Made by a program: the position numbers and the translations under genes. The notes beneath the pieces were generated by a model. That model saw only the letters and a program-made list of their open reading frames with translations, did no database searches and was not told the DNA's origin. A DNA stretch of 64,000 bases from CAVQBJ01 sp963819075 (lineage in GTDB: Bacteria > Actinomycetota > Thermoleophilia > Solirubrobacterales > Solirubrobacteraceae): contig CAWFUP010000001.1 in the NCBI GenBank assembly GCA_963819075.1, positions 1 through 64,000 of the forward strand, in the 5' to 3' direction. Shown here piece after piece: positions 40,410 to 47,169 of the stretch; positions within the stretch are counted from its first letter, which is position 1, and the number at the start of each line of letters is the position of its first letter.

Positions 40410-41159
40410 TCAGATCACATGCGTCGCGCCGCCATCGACGAGCAGCGCGACGCCCGTGATGTAGGCCGCACGCTGGGAGCACAGGAACGCGGCGGCCGCG
40501 GCCATCTCCTCCGGGCGACCGAGCCGGCCGGCCGGAATCTGCTCGCGCGCGACCTGCTCGGCCGTCTCCAGCGAGCCGTACAACGAGGCGAGCCGGTCGG
40601 TGGCGATCTGCCCGGGCAGGAGCGAGTTGAGCGTGATGCCATCGCGGGCGAGCTGGCGCGCGAGCGTCTTGAACCCGGCCAGGGTCGCCGCGCGGTGAGC
40701 GTTGGACAGCATGAGGCCGTCGAGGACCTCGCGCACCGACGAGGACGAGACGCTCACGATCCGTCCGAAGGCGGCCTCGCGCATGCCGGGCACGACCGCC
40801 TTCACGAGCGCCATCGGCGCCAATACGAGCGAGCGGTAGGCCCGTTCCCACTGCTCTTCCGTGAACGCGAGCGCGTCGGGGCCAGCCGGCGGCCCGCCGG
40901 TGTTCACGACGAGGATCTCGATGCCCCCGAGCACGTCGCCGACCGCGGCCACGAGCGCGCCAGCCTCCTCGACGTCGCCGCTGTCGTAGACGAACGGGCG
41001 CGCGCCGATCTCCCGCGCGGTCGTCTCGATTGCCGCCGGCGTGCGCGAGCTGATGGCCACTCGCGCGCCCTCCCGCACGAGCTCGGCGGCGATCGCGCGG
41101 CCGATCCCACGCGACGCCCCGGTGACGAGCGCGACCTTGCCCTCGATGCCGAGGTCCAT
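40410..41159 (-). CDS. short-chain dehydrogenase/reductase-like protein lacking the Tyr-x-x-x-Lys pair
   Basis: 249 residues with a Rossmann fold: VALVTGASRGIGRAIAAEL (TGxxxGxG) and VVNTGGPPAG where most members have NNAG. The catalytic Ser region is IVSVSSSSV. At the usual Tyr-x-x-x-Lys position it reads LSNAHRAATLAGFKTLARQL: no Tyr and no Lys at +4. A subgroup of SDR proteins has exactly this LSN..RA...G..KTLA pattern, so this is family-typical rather than a mutation, but classical reductase chemistry is doubtful. The end (GRPEEMAAAAAFLCS, ITGVALLVDGG) is standard. ATG 41159 is chosen; the frame to 41273 is non-coding in style. Probably unrelated to the peptide cluster. Confidence 0.85.
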   Translation of the reverse strand: MDLGIEGKVALVTGASRGIGRAIAAELVREGARVAISSRTPAAIETTAREIGARPFVYDSGDVEEAGALVAAVGDVLGGIEILVVNTGGPPAGPDALAFTEEQWERAYRSLVLAPMALVKAVVPGMREAAFGRIVSVSSSSVREVLDGLMLSNAHRAATLAGFKTLARQLARDGITLNSLLPGQIATDRLASLYGSLETAEQVAREQIPAGRLGRPEEMAAAAAFLCSQRAAYITGVALLVDGGATHVI

Positions 41160-41282
41160 AGCCGCGATTGTCGCATTTCGGTGGCCCGCTGGATCTCGAC
41201 GCCGCAATCCGGCGGACAGGGTCGTAGACCGCGAGCTCGGCCAGCTGAGGGCGCCGCAGACTCCAGCTAGCATCCACCCGGC

Positions 41283-41356
41283 GGGCGGTTAGCTCAGCTG
41301 GTCAGAGCGCCTGCCTTACAAGCAGGAGGTCCCCGGTTCGAGCCCGGGACCGCCCA
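41283..41356 (+). tRNA. tRNA-Val(UAC), integration target
   Basis: Complete 74-base cloverleaf: acceptor GGGCGGT/ACCGCCC, D arm GCTC/GAGC, anticodon arm CTGCC-TTACAAG region giving TAC, T arm CCCGG-TTCGAGC-CCGGG, discriminator A, no CCA encoded. Its 3' half is repeated exactly at 45538-45577, marking an integrated element. Confidence 0.96.
41311..41350 (+). repeat. left attachment repeat inside tRNA-Val
   Basis: 40 bases from the anticodon stem to the start of the acceptor 3' strand (CTGCCTTACA ... AGCCCGGGAC), identical to 45538-45577. The bases just outside (41310 and 41351) differ from the right copy. Confidence 0.95.
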
Positions 41357-41416
41357 TCGGAGAAGCGGCTGGAAAGCCGCGTGTTCTCGGATCGACGAGC
41401 GACGCTTCGGCGACTA

Positions 41417-41439
41417 GATGTTCCCCGGGCGTGTTCCCC
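41417..41439. repeat. candidate integrase arm site, left
   Basis: Contains GTTCCCCGGGCGTGTTCCCC, a direct repeat of G(T)GTTCCCC. An almost identical pair lies at 45436-45456, next to the integrase start. The position about 65-90 bases inside each end suggests arm-type binding sites. Confidence 0.5.
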
Positions 41440-41968
41440 AAGACCCGCTTGGCGTCCCGCGAGGGGGGCCTGCGGCAGGTCGGGGGAGGCAGTGAAGGGA
41501 GCGCATGCGGTGGTCAGCTCCGGCGCCGCTGGGTCGGGCCGATGTCAGCGCCTTTGGCGCGGCCCTCCCGACGAAGCGCCGCTGACCCCGATCGAGCGGG
41601 CCGGCACCGTCGGGCCGCAGCTGCCTTTTGTGGCCAATGCAGGTCAGCCGGATCGCCGCCGCCCACGAGCGACCCTCGTCCATTGCGGAACTCGCGGCGA
41701 CGCCGGTGAGTTGTCCTGCCTCTACGCCCGAGCCGGCACCAGCTGGTGTGGTTTGGTGGGTGCCGTGTCAGCCGAGGCCCGACCAGCGGCCGGGTGCATA
41801 TAGGCGGTCCAGCCCAGGCCGCGCCAGACGGCATCCGTCTCGGAGCGGGACGTCCGCACGCCGTTCGGCGGCCACACCCTCGCCAGACGCTCCGCCTGGC
41901 TTGACAACCGGGGACGGGTACGTGATCGTCACCGCGAGCCCGGGTACGGACATTGGGGAGCAGTGGTG

Positions 41969-42763
41969 ATGGGACAACGCAGGCGTGGTGGAGGCGTGCT
42001 CGTGCGCCGAACGGTGATCGCGCCATTCGCGGCCGTGATGTGTACGGCGTTTACGCTCGCCGTCTCGGCCGTCGCCGCCCGCGCTGACACCCTTACAACC
42101 ACCACCACGACGGCAACGGCGACGACCACGGCGTGCGAGTCACCCCAGATCGAGGCATACCCTCAGAGCCAGACCGTCACCGCCGGTCACTCGGCCACTT
42201 TCGGGACGATCGCGCCAGTCGACTGCTTTACTCCGACCGCGGTGATCGGGACGGCGGAGTGGCAGGTCTCGACCGACGGCGGCCAGACATTCTCGCTGGT
42301 CGCCGGGTCGACCACGCCGATCCTCTCCTCGGGATCTGATGGCACATCGTTGACCGTGCCCGACACGACCGTGTCAATGAGCGGGTTCGAGTACCGCGCC
42401 GTGCTCCTTTCGCTGACAGGAGCGGCGTTCCTGGCACCGCCGCCGGCCACGCTGACGGTCTTGGCCCCCGAGACAACCACCACGACGACAAGCGCCACCA
42501 CGACGAACGCGGCAACCTTCAGCCAGCAGACAACGACGTCGTCCACGACGACATCGTCTACCACTGGCGCCGGCGGAGTCTCCGCTGCCCACAACGTGGT
42601 ACCGGCGAAGCTCACACGGGCCCAGAAGCTCGACAACGCGATCAAGGCATGCGACAGGCGCAAAGCGGCGAAGAAGCGTCACGCGTGCGTCGCCGTAGCG
42701 AAGAAGCGCTACGCGCACCCCAAGCCGACACCACGCCCCAAGACAGAGACACGGATGCGGTAA
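41969..42763 (+). CDS. secreted Ig-like, Thr-rich protein with basic Cys tail
   Basis: 264 residues. Signal peptide about 10-38 (TVIAPFAAVMCTAFTLAVSA then Val-Ala-Ala-Arg-Ala), a Thr-rich run, one immunoglobulin-like domain (about 50-150; PQSQTVTAGHSATF, WQVSTDGGQTFSLV), a second Thr/Ser-rich linker, and a basic tail KLDNAIKACDRRKAAKKRHA, then CVAVAKKRY. That two-Cys, Lys/Arg-rich tail recurs in secreted proteins of this actinobacterial lineage and may anchor the protein to the cell wall. ATG 41969 has GGGGAG 8 bases upstream (41955-41960); an in-frame GTG lies at 41963. Cargo of the tRNA-Val element; role unknown. Confidence 0.7.
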   Translation: MGQRRRGGGVLVRRTVIAPFAAVMCTAFTLAVSAVAARADTLTTTTTTATATTTACESPQIEAYPQSQTVTAGHSATFGTIAPVDCFTPTAVIGTAEWQVSTDGGQTFSLVAGSTTPILSSGSDGTSLTVPDTTVSMSGFEYRAVLLSLTGAAFLAPPPATLTVLAPETTTTTTSATTTNAATFSQQTTTSSTTTSSTTGAGGVSAAHNVVPAKLTRAQKLDNAIKACDRRKAAKKRHACVAVAKKRYAHPKPTPRPKTETRMR

Positions 42764-43365
42764 GACCTCTAGCCCGTTCGACGCCGAACGTCACCCCAGT
42801 GTGCGCTTTCCGATCGTAAGCGCGCACGTCGATCGCAAGCGACCGCGCGCCCGCCTTGGACGATGTCCAGGACAGGCAGAGAGGTCGCTGGACAGTCCTT
42901 CTTCGACAGGCCGAAGGAAGCGTCGATGGGTTCGAGGCAGCTGTATCGAACGCTGCGTCGCTCTCAGCCCCGTTTCCCCACGTCGGGGTGCCTGATGACC
43001 ACGGCAACGACCGCAGACAACACGCACTCGCCGGCGCAGGCCCGCATCAGACCAAGTGTGAGCACTCCGGCGAAGTGTTAAGAGTCGTCTCCTGAGATGC
43101 GCTCAGGTCCGCTCAGGCACGGACGGCAGGACGTGCTCTTGTCGTTCGCCAGTCGATGTCGTAGGTTCGATTCGTGGTCCCGCCCGCCGCACCACCGCCT
43201 ACACGCTTCGACCTCTCGAGGGAGGCTGCCGTCTGAGTTCGACGACGCGACGCCGAATCGCATCGGCCGTCGAGTAGCTCGCTTGCTCCGCCTGTCAACC
43301 CCGCTGACGCGGGGTTCCCCTCGCTTCGCTCGGTGACAGACCTCCCGCGCTCGCTGATCGGGCAA
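42764..43365. other. 600-bp non-coding stretch within the integrative element
   Basis: No frame with protein-like sequence. It contains a perfect hairpin AACCCCGC-TGAC-GCGGGGTT (43297-43316) and further foldable sequence toward the HicB-like gene. The hairpins face the 3' ends of the minus-strand operon and may help end it. Confidence 0.5.
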
Positions 43366-43392
43366 TCAGGAGTCGGCAATGCCGACTCCTGA
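43366..43392 (-). terminator. strong hairpin after the HicB-like gene
   Basis: Perfect 12-bp stem (TCAGGAGTCGGC, 43366-43377, with 43381-43392) and a 3-base loop, about 21 bases beyond the predicted stop of the HicB-like gene on the minus strand. No clear U-run, as is common for actinobacterial terminators. Confidence 0.55.
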
Positions 43393-43413
43393 ACGAGGAG
43401 CACGCGCGACCTG

Positions 43414-43613
43414 TCAGCTGCCGACGGTGACGCGAACGGACCCAACGCCGATGGCGACGGGATCGGCTCGCCGACATCGCGCAGAGCCTCGACGTGGAGG
43501 ACGACGGTCTCGCTTGCTTTCTGCACCACGTCTGCGCGCATGTCACCAACAACGCCGACGCCAGGCAGGTCGGGGCAGTAGGCACCCCAGCTGCGGCCCT
43601 CGTGCACGACCAC
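43414..43613 (-). pseudogene. HicB-like antitoxin, frameshifted near its end
   Basis: From GTG 43613 the frame reads VVHEGRSWGAYCPDLPGVGV, then GDMRADVVQKASETVVLHVE, then ALRDVGEPIPS. This is the HicB partial RNase-H-like fold (the x-G-x-Y-x-P-D-L-P-G signature and the helix before G-E-P-I-P). After Pro-Ile-Pro-Ser the open frame runs on into non-coding sequence, while the next frame reads AIGVGSVRVTVGS and stops at 43414-43416, an expected HicB ending. Loss of one base near 43453 explains this. The normal first strand may also be cut short by a TAG at 43620-43622. Possibly a sequencing error. It lies downstream of the HicA-like gene with one unknown gene between. Confidence 0.65.
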
Positions 43614-43637
43614 GAGCAGCTATGCGCGCACCGTGCG

Positions 43638-43928
43638 CTACGCAGCTTCGAGTTGCGGATTCTCCGCGACCTCGACCGTCACTCCGACGACCGGGCGCGC
43701 GAAGTCGGTGCGATCGGTGGCGGCCGCGAACAACGCGCGGCCGCGCTCGAAGGCCTGATAGCCATCGTCGGCCCGTACCGCGAACGTCACATCGATCGTG
43801 GCGGCCTCGGGATCCTCGCCAACGACCGGGCTGGCGTCAGCATGGTGTTCTAGGAACGCGTCCAGCATGCGGTCAGCCTCCTGCGGATCACCGGAGTGGT
43901 CGAGCACGATCGTGACGACGTATTCCAT
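43638..43928 (-). CDS. unknown 96-residue protein between HicA-like and HicB-like genes
   Basis: MEYVVTIVLDHSGDPQEADR, then a helix (MLDAFLEHHAD), then ATIDVTFAVRADDGYQAFER and a helix, ending in a strand VVGVTVEVAE. The alternating strand-helix pattern suggests a small ferredoxin-like fold. I do not recognise a named family. ATG 43928 is chosen because it starts 2 bases after the HicA-like stop; the six extra upstream codons would overlap that gene. Same operon as the integrase. Confidence 0.7.
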   Translation of the reverse strand: MEYVVTIVLDHSGDPQEADRMLDAFLEHHADASPVVGEDPEAATIDVTFAVRADDGYQAFERGRALFAAATDRTDFARPVVGVTVEVAENPQLEAA

Positions 43929-43930
43929 GT

Positions 43931-44134
43931 TCAGCGTCCCTTCCACACGAGCCCCATGCGTCGCATCCGCGCGACGTAAGGGGCGAGGCTGCCGCCTGGA
44001 GTCGAGGGTAGCGTGACGATGCCCTGGCCGCCAGGGGCATACGCCTTGTAGTGCCCGCCGCGTCCCAGCTCGATGCGCCAGTCTTGACGCTCGGCCTCGG
44101 CGAGCAACTCCTTCAGCTCCTTGCGGCTGGCCAT
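43931..44134 (-). CDS. HicA-like small protein
   Basis: 67 residues: SRKELKELLAEAERQDWRIE, then LGRGGHYKAYAPGGQGIVTL, then PSTPGGSLAPYVARMRRMGL. This matches the double-stranded-RNA-binding-like HicA fold: a helix, a first strand, a Gly-x-x-His at the catalytic position, a strand, and a C-terminal helix. HicA toxins cleave mRNA and are held by HicB. Its ATG shares one base with the integrase stop (TGATG), so it is translationally coupled to the integrase. The family also includes non-toxic relatives often found beside actinobacterial integrases, so toxicity is an inference. Confidence 0.7.
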   Translation of the reverse strand: MASRKELKELLAEAERQDWRIELGRGGHYKAYAPGGQGIVTLPSTPGGSLAPYVARMRRMGLVWKGR

Positions 44135-45402
44135 CAGAGGGTTCGCGTCGGCTTCGGACGGTCGTCGCCGAGGCGTCGGTCGGTCGCGAATGCTCGCGCG
44201 AGCAACTCGGCGTCGCCGGCCTGGCTCTTGGCGTGCAGGTATCGGGCGGTGGTCTGGATGTGCGAGTGGCCCATCCAGGCCTGGACCTGAACGAGAGAGG
44301 CCCGATTGACCGCCATCGAGCCGAAGTAATGGCGCAGCGAGTGGAAGGGGAGAGGACGGAGGCCTGCGCGTCCCGCCGCGGCCAGGTAGCGACGGCGAAG
44401 CGCGCTGGCGTCCAAGTGGCCGCCCGCGATACCGGCGAACACCGGGTCGCCGTCCGCGACGAAGCGTGCGCGCTGGCCGAGGCGAGCGAGGTGCTGCGCG
44501 ACCTCGTCGACCATAGGGACGCTTCTTACCTTGCCGCTCTTGGGCGTGACCAGCTCGCCGTGGGAGTAATTCGCGCGGACGCGGATCGCCTGCCCGGGGA
44601 AGTCGGTGTCGCGCCAACGAAGCGCCACGAGCTCGCCGCGGCGCAGGCCAGTCATTGCCGCTGTGAGGAAGATCGCGGCGTCCTGCTGGCTCGCGGCGGC
44701 AGCCACCAGGGAATCGACCTCCTCGCGGGCATAGAAGTCGTAGTCGCCGCTGTATCGCACGGGACGCCGCCGAACACCGAGGGCCGGGTTTCGGTCGATC
44801 CATCCGCGTGACGCAGCGTGGCCGAGGATCGCGCGCACGACCATCAGCAGCTTCTCGGTCGTGCGGCCGTAGGGAAGTGCGTCGTGCCACGCCTTGAGCT
44901 GCGTCGAGCTGATCTCGCGCAGCGGCGTCTCGGCGAAGGCGGCCCGCCCGTAGCGCGAGGGGCGTTCGGAGGCCTCTGCGCTGGGCAGGAGGTAGGCGGT
45001 GAGCACCTGGTTGTAGTCGCGCACCGTTGAGCGCTTGAGGTTGCGACTGCGCTCGCCGTGGGACAGCCACGCGCGCGCCGCGTCGGCGAACGTCATCGCA
45101 GCTCCGGTGTGTGTGCGCGGCGTCGGCGTTCGGACCGCGTCGTGCTCGAGTGGCCGCCGCAGCTCGGCCGCGGCCTCGCGCGGCGTCAGATAGGACGAGT
45201 CGGGCTTGGGACCGTCGGCGGCGTGCCAGACGATCGCTCCACGCGCCGTACGCCTTCCCGAGCTCTGCACCCATGCGCGCCCCAGCACGCGAGAGTGCTT
45301 GCCGTCGGCGTCCCACCAGAACGCGCGCCAGCGCCGGTGGCCGCGATCGCCGATCACTTGCAGGTGGCCGTTGGGAGGGAGATCGCTCTCTACGTCGCGC
45401 AT
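44134..45402 (-). CDS. int: tyrosine recombinase (integrase)
   Basis: 422 residues. The N-terminal arm-binding region (about 15-60; RWRAFWWDADGKHSRVLGRA) and SAM-like core-binding domain (about 100-215; TFADAARAWLSHGERSRNLK) precede the catalytic domain: Arg in TGLRRGELVALRW, Lys in TPKSGKVRSVPM, His-x-x-Arg in FHSLRHYFGSMA, His in WMGHSHIQTTARYLH and the Tyr of RYLH. All residues needed for strand exchange are present. It lies just inside the right attachment repeat, transcribed inward. Repeats GTGTTCCCC upstream of its start (45435-45467) may bind the integrase and regulate it. Confidence 0.95.
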   Translation of the reverse strand: MRDVESDLPPNGHLQVIGDRGHRRWRAFWWDADGKHSRVLGRAWVQSSGRRTARGAIVWHAADGPKPDSSYLTPREAAAELRRPLEHDAVRTPTPRTHTGAAMTFADAARAWLSHGERSRNLKRSTVRDYNQVLTAYLLPSAEASERPSRYGRAAFAETPLREISSTQLKAWHDALPYGRTTEKLLMVVRAILGHAASRGWIDRNPALGVRRRPVRYSGDYDFYAREEVDSLVAAAASQQDAAIFLTAAMTGLRRGELVALRWRDTDFPGQAIRVRANYSHGELVTPKSGKVRSVPMVDEVAQHLARLGQRARFVADGDPVFAGIAGGHLDASALRRRYLAAAGRAGLRPLPFHSLRHYFGSMAVNRASLVQVQAWMGHSHIQTTARYLHAKSQAGDAELLARAFATDRRLGDDRPKPTRTL

Positions 45403-45434
45403 TCCAGCGAAGGTATGCCGTGCTTGGGACGGAA

Positions 45435-45467
45435 CGTGTTCCCCGGCGTGTTCCCCTCAGGGAACAC
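45435..45467. repeat. candidate integrase arm site, right
   Basis: CGTGTTCCCCGGCGTGTTCCCC-type direct pair followed by the inverted copy GGGAACAC, immediately upstream of the integrase start. The direct pair matches 41418-41439 at the other end of the element. Confidence 0.5.
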
Positions 45468-45537
45468 TTCAACGCAGCTACCGCCAGTCAAAATGGCTTG
45501 AAATAGCCATATCTCAGGGCAGCGCACCCCCGGTCAG

Positions 45538-45577
45538 CTGCCTTACAAGCAGGAGGTCCCCGGTTCGAGCCCGGGAC
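45538..45577 (+). repeat. right attachment repeat (tRNA-Val 3' fragment)
   Basis: Exact copy of 41311-41350. It lacks the tRNA 5' half, so it is not a functional tRNA gene; it marks the far junction of the integrated element. Confidence 0.95.
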
Positions 45578-45947
45578 TGCCATCGAGAGAAGGCCTGGTT
45601 ATCGCGAGGTTCGTCGCGTGGCGCGGCGCCGCTACCAGCGGAAGCAGGTGTTCGCCGATTTCTGCGCATTCGGGTCGTACGCCGAGCACCGATCCCGATG
45701 GCACGGACGATGGCCGCGCGGCGGACCTGCCGCTGCACGAGGTGCTCGCGGACAGCTGACCGCAGCGGCGCGGCCGTCGCGATCGTCTGACGACCGGAAC
45801 GTCGCCGAAGGAGGCGTGCGGCGGCGGGGTGGTGCTTGCGGCGAATGCGATCGTCGGCGATTCAGGAGCGTTGGAAGCCGGATCCGCAATGAGTCGCTCA
45901 ACCGCGTTGCCAGGTTTACCGGGCTCGTCGATGCCCGCCCCGCGTCC
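45578..45947. other. 370-bp gap right of the element, nothing recognised
   Basis: Frames on both strands are Arg/Gly-rich with no recognisable features. The gap separates the attachment repeat from the 3' end of the Clp N-domain gene. Confidence 0.45.
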
Positions 45948-46889
45948 TCAGTACGCGTCGTCGACGTCTGGTCGTTCGGGTGGCCAGCGAGTGAACAGCG
46001 GAGCGACACGCGTCAGCCAGGCCTGCACTGCCGCGGCGCCTTCGTCGGTCAAGGTGAGCCGCAATGCGTCCTCGTCGTCCTCCTCCTGGGGCTCGGCGTC
46101 GGAAAGCTCGAGCCCCTCGACCAGGTTTGCGGCCAGCAGCGTCTCCAGTGCCGCGAACCCCTCGGCGTCGAGCGAGAGCCGGCGATCGAGATCGGAGCGA
46201 GCGTCCGGGTCCTCCTCGGCCAGCGCCGTGGCGATCAGGATCTCAAGCGCGAGCCCGTCCGGTTCGCCGCGATGCGAAGCGAAGGCTCGTCGGCTCAGGG
46301 CGGTGGCCCCGAGCGCCCCGAGTGCGATCGATCGGCTGCGCCATCCGAACAACATTCGCGGGCCGGAGTGCGTAGCGACAGGAACCTCGCCCGGCATCCC
46401 GGGCACCACTTGCCACGGCGGCTCCCCGGGTTCGGGCGAGCGCGCGAGCGGTGGTGGGAGCATGCGGATGGCTTCGTCACGAACCTTCTGCGGGGCCACG
46501 CCGAAGTCCAGGAGGATCCGAGCGGCAGGCCCCTCGTTGTCCTCTACCAGGGCGAGCAGGATGTGCTCGGTGGCGACCCCCCGGTCGCCGCGTGTCCACG
46601 CTTCGCGCACGGCGACGCCGAGCACCTTCTTCGCGTGTGGCGTGAAGGGGATTTGACGGCGAGGGTGGGCGCCTCCTGCACCGACGCCAACGATGCGCAC
46701 GACCGCCGCCCGCGCCTCGCCCACCGTGAGGCCCAGGCTCTCAAGCACCCGCGCCGCGAGACCCTCGTCCTCCAGCAGCAAGCCGAGAAGGATGTGCTCA
46801 TCACCGATGTAGTCGTGCCTGAGTGTGTGTGCCTCCTGGAGGGCAAGCACCACCACGCGTCGGGCCCGCTCTGTGAATCGCTCGAACAC
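45948..46889 (-). CDS. Clp N-terminal-domain protein without ATPase
   Basis: 313 residues. It starts like ClpC (VFERFTERARRVVVLALQEA, then HDYIGDEHILLGLLLE) and carries two Clp_N repeats (about 1-70 and 78-145; second repeat FTPHAKKVLGVAVREAW and ATEHILLALVED). In ClpC these bind adaptors and substrates. No AAA+ module follows; instead there is a hydrophobic or basic patch (about 190-215) and an acidic C-terminal domain (about 225-313; EDPDARSDLDRRLSLDAEGF). Such orphan Clp_N proteins may act as adaptors or decoys for the ClpCP protease. GTG 46889 aligns with the usual ClpC start; an ATG at 46973 is the alternative. Confidence 0.8.
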   Translation of the reverse strand: MFERFTERARRVVVLALQEAHTLRHDYIGDEHILLGLLLEDEGLAARVLESLGLTVGEARAAVVRIVGVGAGGAHPRRQIPFTPHAKKVLGVAVREAWTRGDRGVATEHILLALVEDNEGPAARILLDFGVAPQKVRDEAIRMLPPPLARSPEPGEPPWQVVPGMPGEVPVATHSGPRMLFGWRSRSIALGALGATALSRRAFASHRGEPDGLALEILIATALAEEDPDARSDLDRRLSLDAEGFAALETLLAANLVEGLELSDAEPQEEDDEDALRLTLTDEGAAAVQAWLTRVAPLFTRWPPERPDVDDAY

Positions 46890-47169
46890 CGCCAGGAAGT
46901 AAACCTCACGTCCGGCAGCCGGCCAGTCCCTGCCGCGGTTGTCCTCGAGATGCGCCGGATATCGGTCGCCCATCGGCTCTGCGGGTTCGCTGGCTGATCT
47001 GCCAGGCGCCTGACCAGCCACGAGGTGAGCCGCCCTGTTGGTCGGAGATGACTCCGCGATAATCGGAGCGGATCAAGCCAGCAAGAAGCCGGGGCCGTGC
47101 TTTGTCGAGAACACTGACCGGGCGTTCCCAGCGCTTGACTGGAAGCCCGGCAACGCCGATGCCTAGACC

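Larger units (their letters stand above)
41311..45577. mobile_element. small integrative element in tRNA-Val
   Basis: About 4.2 kb bounded by an exact 40-bp direct repeat. The left copy lies inside the intact tRNA-Val; the right copy is a tRNA 3'-end fragment, as left by tyrosine-integrase insertion. The integrase gene is at the right end, reading inward. Cargo: a secreted Ig-like protein, a HicA-like protein, an unknown 96-residue protein and a frameshifted HicB-like gene. No replication, relaxase, excisionase or capsid gene is recognisable, so movement would need a helper, or the element is degraded. The stretch 41357-41968 holds no convincing gene, only one of the integrase-arm-like repeats. 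Confidence 0.88.

Noticed and set aside
41381..41803. ORFs between tRNA-Val and the secreted protein gene
   Set aside because: Several overlapping Arg/Pro-rich frames on both strands, none with a ribosome binding site or family signal.
41311..45577. prophage
   Set aside because: No capsid, terminase, portal or lysis genes. Only an integrase and small cargo genes.
45538..45583. second tRNA-Val gene
   Set aside because: Only the 3' part is present, without the D arm or acceptor 5' strand. It is the attachment repeat.
45618..46997. 459-codon plus-strand ORF over the Clp N-domain gene
   Set aside because: No recognisable features. The minus strand carries clear Clp_N repeats.
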